A stretch of 64,000 nt of DNA from Vibrio tetraodonis (GCF_003350295.1 NZ_QLYY01000010.1:1-64000); one strand, 5' to 3'. Counted from the first letter of the stretch, positions 1-9,117 are shown. A program made the numbers and translations. The notes: a model not told the origin generated them from the letters alone.

Positions 1-228
1 AGCTTCTTCTAACTCTTGGATCTTCTTCTGTTCTGGCGTCAGAGCTTGAACCGTTGGCGTCTCTCCGCCACGCTCAATCTTTAGTTGATCGACCCAGCGT
101 CGTAAAGCCGTATCACCGATGTCTAGAGAGCGTGCCGCCTCAGATATTGAGTAACCTTGATCAAGAACCAAGCTTGCGGCATCTACTTTGAATTCAGAAG
201 AAAATGTACGTCGTTGTCGTTTTGTCAT
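1..228 (-). CDS. IS3-family transposase OrfA, N-terminal part (cut by window edge)
   Basis: The 76 visible codons begin MTKRQRRTFSSEFKVDAA and continue with the helix-turn-helix core (YSISEAARSLDI, then ALRRWVDQL). They end in a leucine-rich stretch (PEQKKIQELEEA) that starts the coiled coil used for OrfA oligomerisation. This is the standard layout of IS3-group OrfA (InsE/HTH_Tnp_1), which binds the terminal repeats and is usually joined to OrfB by a -1 frameshift. The frameshift region lies beyond the window. Whether the element is intact cannot be judged. Confidence 0.85.
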   Translation of the reverse strand, partial: MTKRQRRTFSSEFKVDAASLVLDQGYSISEAARSLDIGDTALRRWVDQLKIERGGETPTVQALTPEQKKIQELEEA

Positions 229-295
229 TGAACACCTCATTTACGGTGGAGACTTTACCACCTAATTTGATGTCCGGGATCATTAAACCACTACA
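1..295 (-). mobile_element. End of an IS3-family insertion sequence (partial)
   Basis: The left edge of the window holds the 5' part of an IS3-type orfA on the minus strand and the presumed element end. The outer terminus probably lies at about 295, because reading inward on the minus strand gives TGTAGTGGTTTAATGATCC, a TG-starting tip typical of IS3 elements. The rest of the element (orfB and the other inverted repeat) is outside the window, so neither the exact boundary nor a target duplication can be confirmed. Confidence 0.7.
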
Positions 296-1000
296 GTAGG
301 ATATTTCAGCAATGTAAACTATTTCTTTATGGTGAAATTAATTTCGTATTTTTGTTTTTCTACTTTTCACGGCTAAATGAAAAATAGTTACATCAATAAT
401 CCTACCTGACGTTTTTGTAAATAATTAATTTTTGTTTTTCTTAACCAACGGTTGAATACTTTGACAAACTAAGGGCATTTTTAAAATAGAAAATTTCACA
501 AAATAACTTTATGTCTAATAAATGCGACAACATATAGCGAGCCAATAGCTATATGCATAAATTGGTTTTACAAAATGTTTATTTTTCAATGCTTTATACA
601 TAAAACAACCTTTTGAAGTGTCTATGTTTTTCTTTACAGTATGGTCAATTAGAAGTGCTCTCCTATTTGCTAATATGTTACTTAATCGGTTTGCGCTAAT
701 GTTGATATTTAAGTTGTCAATAATTGCTTCTGTATTATAAATGTACTCATTTATCTCATGACTACTTGATAAACGGGTTTATTTTTATGCACGGGTAGTT
801 TGCGTATGTATTTTTAAGCTATATCAATCCCCCTTCATATTCTGACATTATGGCTTTTTATTTGGTCAGTGTACTCGAGGCCTATGTAATGAAAATAGCA
901 AAACATCTCATTTAGACATCCAACTCCGACTCTATTGTTGGTACCATGGTCCATTATATAGTTTACTATGTCATAAGTTTGTATAAGTTGGAGTATGAGT
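296..1000. other. AT-rich intergenic region, no gene seen
   Basis: About 700 bases between the insertion-sequence end and the aldolase gene are very AT-rich and contain no ORF with a plausible start and composition. A possible sigma-70 promoter reading right is TTGTCA at 714-719 and TATAAA at 736-741 with a 16-bp spacer, but it lies about 260 bp before the gene and is weak evidence. Confidence 0.4.
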
Positions 1001-1771
1001 ATGTACGACATACCTATTTTGAGCATTAAGGATAAGGTGTCAGATGTTGAGTGGCAGACAAGAGTAGAGCTTGCAGCAGCTTATCGTCTTTTCGTTATGC
1101 ATGGTTGGGACGATCTCATCCATACACATATATCTGCTCGTATACCGGGAACAGAAGATTTACTGATTAATGCATTCGGTCTTTCGTTTGATGAGATCAC
1201 CGCATCAAACTTAGTCAAAATTGATATTGAGGGCAAAATCGTAGATCCGCATACGCCTTTTAACATTAATCCGGCAGGCTTTACTATTCATAGCGCAGTC
1301 CATGAAGCGAGGCCTGACGACCAATGTGCCCTTCATGTTCATACAGATGCGACGGTTGCGATTGCCAGTTTAAAAGAAGGGCTCCTTCCATTAAGCCAGT
1401 ACTCAATGTTCGCATTGGCTTCCATGAGTTATCATGATTACGAAGGACTAGCGGTCAACCATGAAGAAAAGCTGCGTTTACAGGATGATCTTGGAGATGC
1501 CAATTTTATGCTATTGCGCAATCATGGCGCGCTAACTATGGGTAAGACTATTGGCGATGCATTTATGCATATGTACGATCTGACAAGAGCCTGTGAAATC
1601 CAGTTGCAGATTCAAGCAACGGGCCAGAAGTATCACCTTGTCGACCAATCTATTGTTGATGGAATCAAAGCCCAAGCCAACGTAGTGCATTCTGGTTTAA
1701 CCGGTGGTCAAAAGGCATGGCCTGCAATGATGAGAAAAGTAAAACAGCGTTACCCTGATTTTGATGTTTAG
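1001..1771 (+). CDS. Class II aldolase/adducin-family protein
   Basis: This 256-residue protein belongs to the AraD/FucA class II aldolase and adducin head-domain family of Zn-dependent enzymes that cleave or epimerise sugar phosphates and related acids. The family metal-binding pattern is visible: a His-X-His in ALHVHTDAT in the middle and a further His in LLRNHGAL. An ATG at 995 is in frame, but the GGAG at 990-993 is only one base from it and seven bases from the ATG at 1001, so 1001 is preferred. It precedes a sugar-acid dehydratase-like gene by 32 bp, and an aldolase acting on a 2-keto-3-deoxy sugar acid would fit. The substrate is not readable from sequence; decarboxylases of this fold are an alternative. 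Confidence 0.85.
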   Translation: MYDIPILSIKDKVSDVEWQTRVELAAAYRLFVMHGWDDLIHTHISARIPGTEDLLINAFGLSFDEITASNLVKIDIEGKIVDPHTPFNINPAGFTIHSAVHEARPDDQCALHVHTDATVAIASLKEGLLPLSQYSMFALASMSYHDYEGLAVNHEEKLRLQDDLGDANFMLLRNHGALTMGKTIGDAFMHMYDLTRACEIQLQIQATGQKYHLVDQSIVDGIKAQANVVHSGLTGGQKAWPAMMRKVKQRYPDFDV

Positions 1772-1803
1772 TTGTTTAATTATTTACAGTTGAGTTTGTT
1801 TCA

Positions 1804-2979
1804 ATGAAAATCACCGAAATAGAAATTTTTGATATTCACTGCCCAAAAAGACCACCTTGGAATCCCGTATTTGTTCGTATTCATACTGATGAAGGGATTT
1901 CAGGTGTAGGGGAAGCTGGCCTTGCTTACGATTGGGGCCACAGTGCAGCTGCTGCCATGATCAAAGAAATCGCAGAAGCCGTGTTGATTGGCTTTGACCC
2001 TTTTAATACTGAGAAACTGTGGTCAAGGATGCTCAGAGAGAGCTTCTGGGGGTTAGGTGGTGGGCCTGTTTTGTATGCGGCCATGAGCGCGATTGACACG
2101 GCATTGTGGGACATCAAAGGTAAGGCACTTGGTTTACCTGTATATCAGCTTCTTGGCGGCAAAACCAACGACAAGCTACGCACTTATGCAAGCCAATTAC
2201 AATTTGATTGGGATAAAGAATGTAAAAAGCTCATTCAACCTGCAGAGTACGCTGAAGCAGCGCTTAAAGCCGTAGCGGAAGGCTACGATGCGGTTAAAGT
2301 CGATCCTATTGTTTATGACCAAAATGGCGAATCATCCTTTGACCGGACTAAACTATTCACTCAGCCACAAATGCGCCTATTTGGTGACCGTTTGAGAGCG
2401 ATAAGAGAAGCAGTAGGCCCAGACGTTGACATCATTTTTGAATCTCATTCATTGATGGGTGCGGCATCTGCGATTCAAATGGGAGAGGTTGTCGAAGAAG
2501 TCGGCTGCATGATGTACGAAGAGCCGGTCAATTACCTAAACTCTGCCATTCATAAGAAAGTATCTGAAAGAGTTAATGTTCCAATCGCTGGGGGAGAGCG
2601 CTTGTATCATCGTTGGGATGTGAGGCCATACTTTGAAGATCAAAGTATCGATGTGTTGCAACCTGATGTTGGACTATGTGGTGGCTTTACTGAAGCTAAG
2701 AAAGTTTGCGATTATGCGGATGTCTATGACATCAGAATACAAGCACATGTTTGTGGTGGGCCAGTTGCAACGGCTGCGTCGCTTCACTTGGAAACAGCAA
2801 TCCCTAACTTTTTAATACATGAGCATCATACTTACGCGATTAAGGATTGGAATAGAGAACTTTGCATTCAAGATCCTCAGCCAAAAGATGGCTTTTTCCA
2901 AGCACCAGACACACCCGGAATTGGAATTGAACTAAATGATGAGGTAATCAAGCGATCACCTCATGTTTCGGTAAAATAA
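1804..2979 (+). CDS. Mandelate racemase/muconate lactonizing enzyme family protein (probable sugar-acid dehydratase)
   Basis: The 391-residue protein is an enolase-superfamily member of the mandelate racemase subgroup. It has the N-terminal capping domain (about 1-115) followed by a TIM barrel. Visible family signatures are ALWDIKGKALGLPVYQLLGG, the barrel lysine region AVKVDP, the metal-ligand strands IIFESHS, YEEPV and AGGERL, then LQPDVGLCGG and a His in QAHVCGGP. These enzymes abstract a proton next to a carboxylate; relatives with this length dehydrate aldonic acids such as galactonate, fuconate or rhamnonate. The neighbours (aldolase upstream, lactonase and SDR facing it) support a sugar-acid pathway. 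It ends only 4 bp from the stop of the convergent lactonase gene. The exact substrate is unknown. Confidence 0.85.
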   Translation: MKITEIEIFDIHCPKRPPWNPVFVRIHTDEGISGVGEAGLAYDWGHSAAAAMIKEIAEAVLIGFDPFNTEKLWSRMLRESFWGLGGGPVLYAAMSAIDTALWDIKGKALGLPVYQLLGGKTNDKLRTYASQLQFDWDKECKKLIQPAEYAEAALKAVAEGYDAVKVDPIVYDQNGESSFDRTKLFTQPQMRLFGDRLRAIREAVGPDVDIIFESHSLMGAASAIQMGEVVEEVGCMMYEEPVNYLNSAIHKKVSERVNVPIAGGERLYHRWDVRPYFEDQSIDVLQPDVGLCGGFTEAKKVCDYADVYDIRIQAHVCGGPVATAASLHLETAIPNFLIHEHHTYAIKDWNRELCIQDPQPKDGFFQAPDTPGIGIELNDEVIKRSPHVSVK

Positions 2980-2983
2980 CGGC

Positions 2984-3835
2984 TTAGAATTTATACCATT
3001 GGCAGGCATTATCATACATTAATGCCTGCATATTTTGCTTGGATATACCTAAAAAGCTTCCCCAATAAGATTCATAACTTTTTGAAAATAGGCATAAAGG
3101 GAAATTACTTGCCAACATCACTCTGTCATGGCCAAAAGCTTCTAAGCACTCAGCAATAACTTGAGTGATCCAATCCATACTATAATCTCTGCTTTTCATT
3201 TCCCAGCCTGAGCATTTCACCGCTACATTTGGATACTTCGCGATAGACTTAATGTTGTTCTGCCAGACTTTCCAGCTTGGTTCATGAGGTAATGGTGGAA
3301 AACCAGCGTGGTTGATTATGATTTTAAGGTGAGAAAAAGAGCTCATACGAGTTAACAAAGCATCGACAGATTCTGCATCACAGAATGGCATTTGCAAATC
3401 AAAGGATAAATCGTGATGTGCTAATTGCTCAAGATTTTTGATGACGGCGGGGTTATTGAGCAAGTTAAGCGCCTCTTCATCAAAGATATGCCTTACTCCA
3501 ACGACTGAAGAGTACTGTTTTAGCTTGTTAACATCTTCCGTAAATAGCTCGGGGGAGCGAGTCAGATCAGCTGAAGCAACGGTTCTAAAAGGCAAGCTCT
3601 TATTTGATTCTAACCATTCAACTTCTCGCCAAAAATGTTGGTTATCATACCCAGCTTCAATATGTACATAGCCACTGAGTTCAAGTTCTTGGCTGACTTG
3701 CAGATCCTCTTGATTGAAGTTTTTAGCGATAAGAGGTTTATCAGACCAGAACGGCGGATTTGTCGGCTTGAGCCAGTGATAATCGCCTTTAGTAAGATCA
3801 AAAAAGTGTAGGTGAGGATCGATTAGTTTAAACAT
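2984..3835 (-). CDS. Amidohydrolase-family lactonase (COG3618 type)
   Basis: The 283-residue TIM-barrel amidohydrolase begins with the diagnostic DPHLHFFDLTKGDYHWL. It carries the later family segments VRHIFDEE, IIINHAGFPP and VMLASNFPL, the last being the usual S-N-F-P variant of this lactonase group. Characterised relatives hydrolyse aldonolactones such as L-fucono- or L-rhamnono-lactone, or 2-pyrone-4,6-dicarboxylate. It lies 8 bp downstream of the SDR gene on the same strand, so the pair could oxidise a sugar to a lactone and open it. It converges with the dehydratase, stop to stop. The family is clear; the substrate is inferred only from neighbours. Confidence 0.8.
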   Translation of the reverse strand: MFKLIDPHLHFFDLTKGDYHWLKPTNPPFWSDKPLIAKNFNQEDLQVSQELELSGYVHIEAGYDNQHFWREVEWLESNKSLPFRTVASADLTRSPELFTEDVNKLKQYSSVVGVRHIFDEEALNLLNNPAVIKNLEQLAHHDLSFDLQMPFCDAESVDALLTRMSSFSHLKIIINHAGFPPLPHEPSWKVWQNNIKSIAKYPNVAVKCSGWEMKSRDYSMDWITQVIAECLEAFGHDRVMLASNFPLCLFSKSYESYWGSFLGISKQNMQALMYDNACQWYKF

Positions 3836-3843
3836 TGCTGAGT

Positions 3844-4569
3844 TTATCCTGTTGTGTAACCGCCGTCGATTACTGGAGTAGTACCTGTAATAAATGATGC
3901 GTTATCGCTTGCAAGAAATAATGCGTAGTGCGCAACCTCTTCAGGTTGTCCTAAACGTCCTAGCGGTTGAAGCATTGCTTCACTCTTGTGGACTTCGTCT
4001 ATGTCACAACCAGAAGCATTACAGTAACGCTCGATCGCTTTGTGATATAAAGGTGTTTCAATGGTTCCAGGGCATAAAGCGTTTGCTCGAATATTGTATT
4101 TGGCGTAATCCAAAGCAGTGGTTTTGGCGAGGGAAGCCAGCGCGGCTTTACTCATGTTGTAAGCGAAAGAATTAGGTTTAGCCACGAGCGCTTGCTCTGA
4201 TGCGATGATGATAATTGAGCCTGCTTGCTGTTTTTTCATAGTCGGTAAAGCGGCTTGTATAGCGGAATAAACCCCTTTGACGTTAATATCAAATACTCGC
4301 TGAAAATCCTGCTCTGATGTGTTTTCTATATTAGCGGAAAAGTGCACACCGGCACTTGTTATCAAGACATCAATGGAACCGTTTTGAGCAATATCATTGA
4401 TGTGATTTTGTACAGTTTCATGATTGGTGATATCACAAGCGAGATGAATGCCTTTATCACTAGGGTTGATATCTAAATTATAAACTTTGTAGCCGTTATC
4501 AACAAAAAGAGTCGCGATAGCTCGTCCAATTCCTGAGCTGCCACCTGTGATCACACACGTTCTTTTCAT
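3844..4569 (-). CDS. Short-chain dehydrogenase/reductase (SDR), probable sugar dehydrogenase
   Basis: This 241-residue classical SDR has the Rossmann motif ITGGSSGIG at the N-terminus, DIxxxD-like turns (LACDIT), the ITSAGVH strand, the catalytic Ser region (IIIIASEQ) and YNMSK with catalytic Tyr and Lys. It ends in ITGTTPVIDGGYTTG, as in the FabG-like group. An Asp (NLDIN) after the second strand suggests NAD rather than NADP. The longest reading frame starts at 4605, but the GGAG before ATG 4575 is only two bases away and eight bases from ATG 4569, so 4569 (MKRTCVITGG) is preferred. It is co-directional with the lactonase and probably in one operon with it. Confidence 0.85.
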   Translation of the reverse strand: MKRTCVITGGSSGIGRAIATLFVDNGYKVYNLDINPSDKGIHLACDITNHETVQNHINDIAQNGSIDVLITSAGVHFSANIENTSEQDFQRVFDINVKGVYSAIQAALPTMKKQQAGSIIIIASEQALVAKPNSFAYNMSKAALASLAKTTALDYAKYNIRANALCPGTIETPLYHKAIERYCNASGCDIDEVHKSEAMLQPLGRLGQPEEVAHYALFLASDNASFITGTTPVIDGGYTTG

Positions 4570-5197
4570 CTGCATTTCTCCGTTTGAAAACCACGACTTG
4601 ATCACATGGTTTTTAATTGTAATTTGTCAATATTTGTGAGTATGGGCCGATACAGGCGCAGGACGACAACGGAAATAGCGTTGTTAAATAACTCATCACT
4701 ATTGATAATTCTATCATATCCCTTTGATAGTCCAATGATTAACTGAGCTAAAAGCGGGTGTTCCTAAACTTGTTTAACCAGAGTTTATCGATTGCACAAA
4801 AGTTACATTTAACCTTTATGAATAAATACTTATGTCAACGAGTAAAGTATCCTAATTTCAATAAATTGCAGTCAATTCTGAGTTAAGTTTATTAGAGCTT
4901 TGTTAATCATAGAAGCGATTAACAAAAATTTTACACCATTTCTAATGCGTGTCTCAGTAACCATTACCCTGGCTGACAAAGAGGAAAACATGAGACATCG
5001 TCGAACCTTATTGGGCTTTTCTGCTCCTGTTATCGTTATGTTCTTATATATGGAAGTTAAGTGTTCTTGAGGCTAAATAGCAGTCGCAAAGACTGAAGTT
5101 GAGTTGTTCTTTTTTGAGAACAGTTAAGTGGTAAATAGTCAGCTATAGTGTTCAAGAGACGAAGAAAATAAGTGTTTTACCAAAGTGGAGCGGCGCA
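4570..5197. other. Divergent intergenic region between SDR and glutamate-synthase-like genes
   Basis: About 630 bases separate the SDR gene (leftward) and the FMN protein (rightward), so the region must contain two outward promoters. It is AT-rich, and no regulator gene or clear operator was recognised. One short ORF with a strong ribosome binding site lies inside at 4990-5070 and is listed separately. Confidence 0.5.
4990..5070 (+). CDS. Possible 26-residue small membrane protein
   Basis: An ATG preceded by AAAGAGGAAAAC (GAGG at 4981-4984, five bases of spacer) opens a 26-codon frame. It has a basic start (MRHRRTLLGF) and a hydrophobic middle (SAPVIVMFLYM), ending ...EVKCS. Charge and hydrophobicity resemble a single-pass small membrane protein or a signal-like peptide. 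There is no homology knowledge behind this call, and short frames like this occur by chance. Confidence 0.25.
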   Translation: MRHRRTLLGFSAPVIVMFLYMEVKCS

Positions 5198-6679
5198 ATG
5201 GGTGAGTTATTTATTATAGGAATTGATCTGTTTTCAGGACTATTTACTCTCGTCGTTGGTGGCGGAGTGATCGCTATTATTTACATGTATATTGTAGATA
5301 AGCGCCAACATACCCACGCGATAAGACATAACTATCCGGTAATTGGTCGTTTTAGGTATTTGTTTGAAAAACAGGGCGAGTTTTTTAGGCAGTACTTTTT
5401 TGCTATGGACCGAGAAGAGATGCCTTTTAATCGAGCCGAGCGAAGCTGGGTTTATAAAGCCGCGAAAAATGTAGATCGAACAATCGCTTTTGGCTCAACA
5501 CGTAATTTGGATACGACAGGCACAATTATGTTCATGAACTGTGCTTTTCCTACACTGGAAGAGGATGCGGTGTCTCCAGCCCCCATAACTATTGGTTCCA
5601 ATTGTCGAAGCCCTTATGTCACATCTTCAATTTTTAATATCTCAGCAATGAGTTTCGGAGCACTCTCTAAACCTGCGGTTAGGGCTTTATCAAAAGGCGC
5701 TCAGATGGCGGGATGTTGGCTAAACACAGGTGAAGGGGGGCTAAGTTCTTACCATTTGGAAGGCGGATGTGACCTAGTATTCCAAATAGGGACAGCTAAG
5801 TATGGTGTTCGAGATAGTTTGGGTAATCTATCCGATGAAAAGCTAATTGAAATTGCGTCACATGACAGCGTTAAAATGTTTGAGATTAAGATGAGTCAAG
5901 GAGCAAAACCGGGGAAAGGGGGAATTTTGCCCGGTCGAAAAGTGACGGCTGAAATTGCAAAAATCAGAGGGATACCTGAGGGGCAAGATTCAATAAGCCC
6001 AAATGGCCACCCTGATGTTCGTAGTGTTAGTGATTTACTTGATATGATCAGTCGGGTTCGAAATGTGACGGGAAAGCCAGTTGGTTTTAAATCTGTATTG
6101 GGTTCACAAGCATGGATTTATGATTTGTTCAATGAGATCGATAAACGAGGTCATGATAGTGCTCCTGATTTTATTACTATCGATAGTGCTGATGGCGGCA
6201 CAGGTGCTGCCCCTCAACCACTTATGGATTATGTTGGATTACCTCTAAAAGAAAGTTTACCTATTGTGGTCAGCATTCTTCATGAGTATGGACTGAGCTC
6301 TCGCGTAAAAGTCATCGCGTCTGGCAAACTTATCACACCCTCTAAAGTTGCTTGGGCGCTTGCATTGGGTGCTGATTTTGTTGTGTCAGCGCGAGGGCAC
6401 ATGCTTGCGCTGGGATGTATTCAAGCTTTGCAATGTAACAAAGACACTTGTCCGACAGGTATTACTACACATGATAAACGTCTTCAGCAGGGGCTTAATG
6501 TTGGGGATAAAATGACTCGCGTTGCTAACTATAACAAATATATCCATTATGGAATCGGGCTGATTGCACACTCATGTGGATTAATCAATGCGAGAGGCTT
6601 AAAGCGAGAGCATATAAGAATAGTAAAAGAAGATGGCTTATCCGTTGCTCTAGATGAACTCTACCGACATCATAAATAA
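5198..6679 (+). CDS. FMN-binding glutamate synthase family protein (membrane-anchored)
   Basis: The 493-residue protein has one N-terminal membrane segment (about 8-32, LFSGLFTLVVGGGVIAIIYMY). The rest is the FMN-binding TIM barrel of the glutamate synthase large subunit, without the glutaminase or GltB beta-helix domains. Visible signatures are ISAMSFGALS, NTGEGGLS, KPGKGGILP, ITIDSADGGTGAAPQPL and the Cys cluster in LGCIQALQCNKDTCPTG that in GltB carries the 3Fe-4S cluster. Such stand-alone proteins are common and mostly of unknown reaction. GGAG seven bases before ATG 5198 fixes the start. The FAD oxidase follows after 226 bp. Confidence 0.85.
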   Translation: MGELFIIGIDLFSGLFTLVVGGGVIAIIYMYIVDKRQHTHAIRHNYPVIGRFRYLFEKQGEFFRQYFFAMDREEMPFNRAERSWVYKAAKNVDRTIAFGSTRNLDTTGTIMFMNCAFPTLEEDAVSPAPITIGSNCRSPYVTSSIFNISAMSFGALSKPAVRALSKGAQMAGCWLNTGEGGLSSYHLEGGCDLVFQIGTAKYGVRDSLGNLSDEKLIEIASHDSVKMFEIKMSQGAKPGKGGILPGRKVTAEIAKIRGIPEGQDSISPNGHPDVRSVSDLLDMISRVRNVTGKPVGFKSVLGSQAWIYDLFNEIDKRGHDSAPDFITIDSADGGTGAAPQPLMDYVGLPLKESLPIVVSILHEYGLSSRVKVIASGKLITPSKVAWALALGADFVVSARGHMLALGCIQALQCNKDTCPTGITTHDKRLQQGLNVGDKMTRVANYNKYIHYGIGLIAHSCGLINARGLKREHIRIVKEDGLSVALDELYRHHK

Positions 6680-6906
6680 TTTTATTCTACCTTCCCATAA
6701 TTATTTTATTTCGAGGTTTAAAAATAACCATATTAATAGCGCGCTAAATACATAAGCTTTATTTTGTTGAATATGTTCAGGTTTTAGATATGTGCGTTGT
6801 TTGTTATTGGCGTTGTGACATAATCCAACCCTAATTCTATTCTGCGTTACAAATTGCACAGTTTTAGGATGAATCAACGATATTCAAACAAATAAAGGAG
6901 TATGTT

Positions 6907-8466
6907 TTGTTTTGTGTTGAAGAGAAGGATTTCTGTGCACGAAATATTGAAGTCCATAGTGGTCTTGGTAAGCATTCACGCATGATTTGTGATGTTTTCA
7001 AGCCTGAAAACGACCAGCAACTTAAACAGTTTATTAAGCAAGCATTTATTAATAAACAACCATTTTATCCCATAAGTAAAGGAAATAATTGGGGATATGG
7101 GTACAACGCACCGGCGCAAGATGGGTGTGTTTTACTCGATCTTAGTAGGATGAATCGTATCCTAAGTTTTGATGAAGATCTTGGGGTCGTAGAAATTGAA
7201 GCTGGTGTCACACAGGGCCAATTATCTGAGTATCTTAAGCATACTAATTGGGTTTTAGACTGCACAGGAGCAGGGCCTGATACCAGTATCGTTGGTAATG
7301 TATTAGAGCGAGGTTTCGGTCATGGACCTGTGGGTAATCGCAGTCGGCATTTTACTATCAGCGAACTTATCTTGTCGAGTGGTGAGGTTTTAGAACTCAG
7401 CCGCAGTGTACGTTACAACGGTAGAGCTGGTCTATCAGCTAACCTACATGAACTTTTTACGCAAAACAATCTAGCTGTAGTCAGTAAGATGAAGTTTGAA
7501 TTAATGCTAAAACCTGAAGCAAGCTTACGCTGCTTAGTTCGTTTGACGTCTTCGAAAGATTTACCTAAATACATCGAGATAATGCGTCAGCTCAAAGCGG
7601 AAGGGAGTATAGACGGCTTACCTCATTTAGGGAATCATTATCGTATGTTGACAATGATGGAACGTTTTAATTTTGATAAATGGAATCCATCTAAAGGCAT
7701 TAGTGAAGACGACATTGATCCACTTTGTAAAAAGCATGGTATCACCCCTTGGTCCGGAGCCTTTCTTATTGCTGGCACAAAAAGTGTCGCGAAGGAAAAA
7801 GCCAAACGAGTAAAAAAATTATTAAAACCTATTGCGCGGGTCAACATTATTAGTTTCGATACACTTCGACACGTTAATTCTTTAGCGAATATAGCGGGAA
7901 GACTATTGGGGAATATTTCTTTCTACCAACGTTTATCAAATAGCCTTAATGACTTTACACAAATGATGGATATGTTTGAAGGAAATCCTAAAGATCTTGC
8001 CCTGAAAGGTTGTTATTGGCGATATACCGGAAAGATTCCAAAATCTATGGATCCAGTCCGTGATGGCGCTGGTTTTTTCTGGATTGCACCATCTATCCCT
8101 ATGGTTGGTGAAGAAGTTGAAAAATGTATGCGCCTGTCAAAGCAAGCCTTTGATAAAGCTGGTTTTGAATTTGGTGTCACCATCACTGCTGTAAGCGCTC
8201 ATATGTGCCAAGCAATAATCAGCATTTATTATGACGCGACTAATCCAAACGAAATAGAAAGGGCGACTGAGCTAAGACAAAAATTGAACGATCTCTATCG
8301 ACGTTATCAATGGCCTTGTTACCGTCGAGCGGTCGATGAAATGCCTTTTAATAGTGATCAGGAGCTGGAACTTGATGCTTTAATTCTTCGCAATAAAATT
8401 AAAGTCGCTTTAGACCCTTATAATATTGTTGCACCAGGACGTTACCAAATGGGCGAGGCCATATAA
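6907..8466 (+). CDS. FAD-linked oxidase, VAO/4-cresol dehydrogenase type (TTG start)
   Basis: The 519-residue protein has an N-terminal PCMH-type FAD domain (about 30-210: YPISKGNNWGYG, VEIEAGVTQGQL, VGNVLERGFGHGPVG). Its large C-terminal substrate domain ends in ALDPYNIVAPGRYQM, the hallmark of the vanillyl-alcohol oxidase / p-cresol methylhydroxylase group, which oxidises phenolic or related alcohols. The start is TTG at 6907: AAGGAG at 6895-6900 is six bases away, whereas the ATG at 6902 is out of frame and too close. The unknown gene at 8468 follows with one base between stop and start, so the two are probably co-translated. The substrate and electron acceptor are unknown. Confidence 0.75.
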   Translation: MFCVEEKDFCARNIEVHSGLGKHSRMICDVFKPENDQQLKQFIKQAFINKQPFYPISKGNNWGYGYNAPAQDGCVLLDLSRMNRILSFDEDLGVVEIEAGVTQGQLSEYLKHTNWVLDCTGAGPDTSIVGNVLERGFGHGPVGNRSRHFTISELILSSGEVLELSRSVRYNGRAGLSANLHELFTQNNLAVVSKMKFELMLKPEASLRCLVRLTSSKDLPKYIEIMRQLKAEGSIDGLPHLGNHYRMLTMMERFNFDKWNPSKGISEDDIDPLCKKHGITPWSGAFLIAGTKSVAKEKAKRVKKLLKPIARVNIISFDTLRHVNSLANIAGRLLGNISFYQRLSNSLNDFTQMMDMFEGNPKDLALKGCYWRYTGKIPKSMDPVRDGAGFFWIAPSIPMVGEEVEKCMRLSKQAFDKAGFEFGVTITAVSAHMCQAIISIYYDATNPNEIERATELRQKLNDLYRRYQWPCYRRAVDEMPFNSDQELELDALILRNKIKVALDPYNIVAPGRYQMGEAI

Positions 8467-8467
8467 G

Positions 8468-9061
8468 ATGAATAAAAAACTCAAATCCATTAAAACGGAT
8501 TCAGAATATGGCGAGTTTGCACTGAATTACAAAGCAATATCTGGAAATACAATCACTATTGAAGAGCTTCGTCGGCGAACACATGTTGAGGCGCTTTATG
8601 ACCAAGATGGCAAAATGTGGGCAGGATATACTGTCAATTGTGAACACCCATTAGTCTATATTTCAGACCTTCCGCAAGAAATGGAGCAACATACTCTGTC
8701 TCATTCTGCCAATGAGGTGGTGGAAGGTGGAAGTATCTGGGTGAAAAATGAGTTATCTGATTTTGATCGAGGTTACATATTTCTAATTGCTAGCTGGAAA
8801 GCATATACAACCAGAAAGCGTTACTACATGGCCGGGGCTCGAAATTCGAAGATAGCCAAACGGCAAAAGTTTGTTTTTCCCAACGTATTGTTTGAAGGAA
8901 AGACAGATAAATTTGACTATTTGTGCGTTCTGTATTGTAGAAGAGAATATATATTTGTTCAGATAGTGCTTATTTTGTTGAGGTACTGGGCAATTCAACC
9001 AATAAAGCGACGAATAAATGGGGTGAAAGATATCGCGATGAGTGTCGCCTCTAAGTTTTAG
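8468..9061 (+). CDS. Hypothetical protein (unrecognised), coupled to the FAD oxidase
   Basis: The 197-residue product (MNKKLKSIKTDSEYGEF...) is not recognised. The N-terminal two thirds are polar and mixed. A hydrophobic stretch near residues 155-170 (FVQIVLILLRYWAI) follows a Cys-containing segment (YLCVLYCRR) and could be a membrane helix, with a basic tail. The longer frame from 8426 is less likely because ATG 8468 follows the oxidase stop by a single base. Its tight linkage suggests it assists or anchors the FAD oxidase, but this is inference. Confidence 0.6.
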   Translation: MNKKLKSIKTDSEYGEFALNYKAISGNTITIEELRRRTHVEALYDQDGKMWAGYTVNCEHPLVYISDLPQEMEQHTLSHSANEVVEGGSIWVKNELSDFDRGYIFLIASWKAYTTRKRYYMAGARNSKIAKRQKFVFPNVLFEGKTDKFDYLCVLYCRREYIFVQIVLILLRYWAIQPIKRRINGVKDIAMSVASKF

Positions 9062-9076
9062 TGTCACAAGTCGTAT

Positions 9077-9108
9077 CAGAATCTCCCAATACTGAACGGG
9101 AGATTCTG
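9077..9108. terminator. Stem-loop between convergent genes
   Basis: A perfect 11-bp inverted repeat, CAGAATCTCCC / GGGAGATTCTG, with a 10-base loop lies between the ends of the 8468 gene and the LasA-like gene. There is no strong T run on either side, so it may be a weak bidirectional terminator or an mRNA 3'-end stabiliser. Confidence 0.55.
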
Positions 9109-9117
9109 CACATATAC

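Noticed and set aside
8426..8467. Extended start for the 8468 gene inside the FAD oxidase
   Set aside because: It would overlap the conserved C-terminus of the oxidase; ATG 8468 directly after the stop is a better start.
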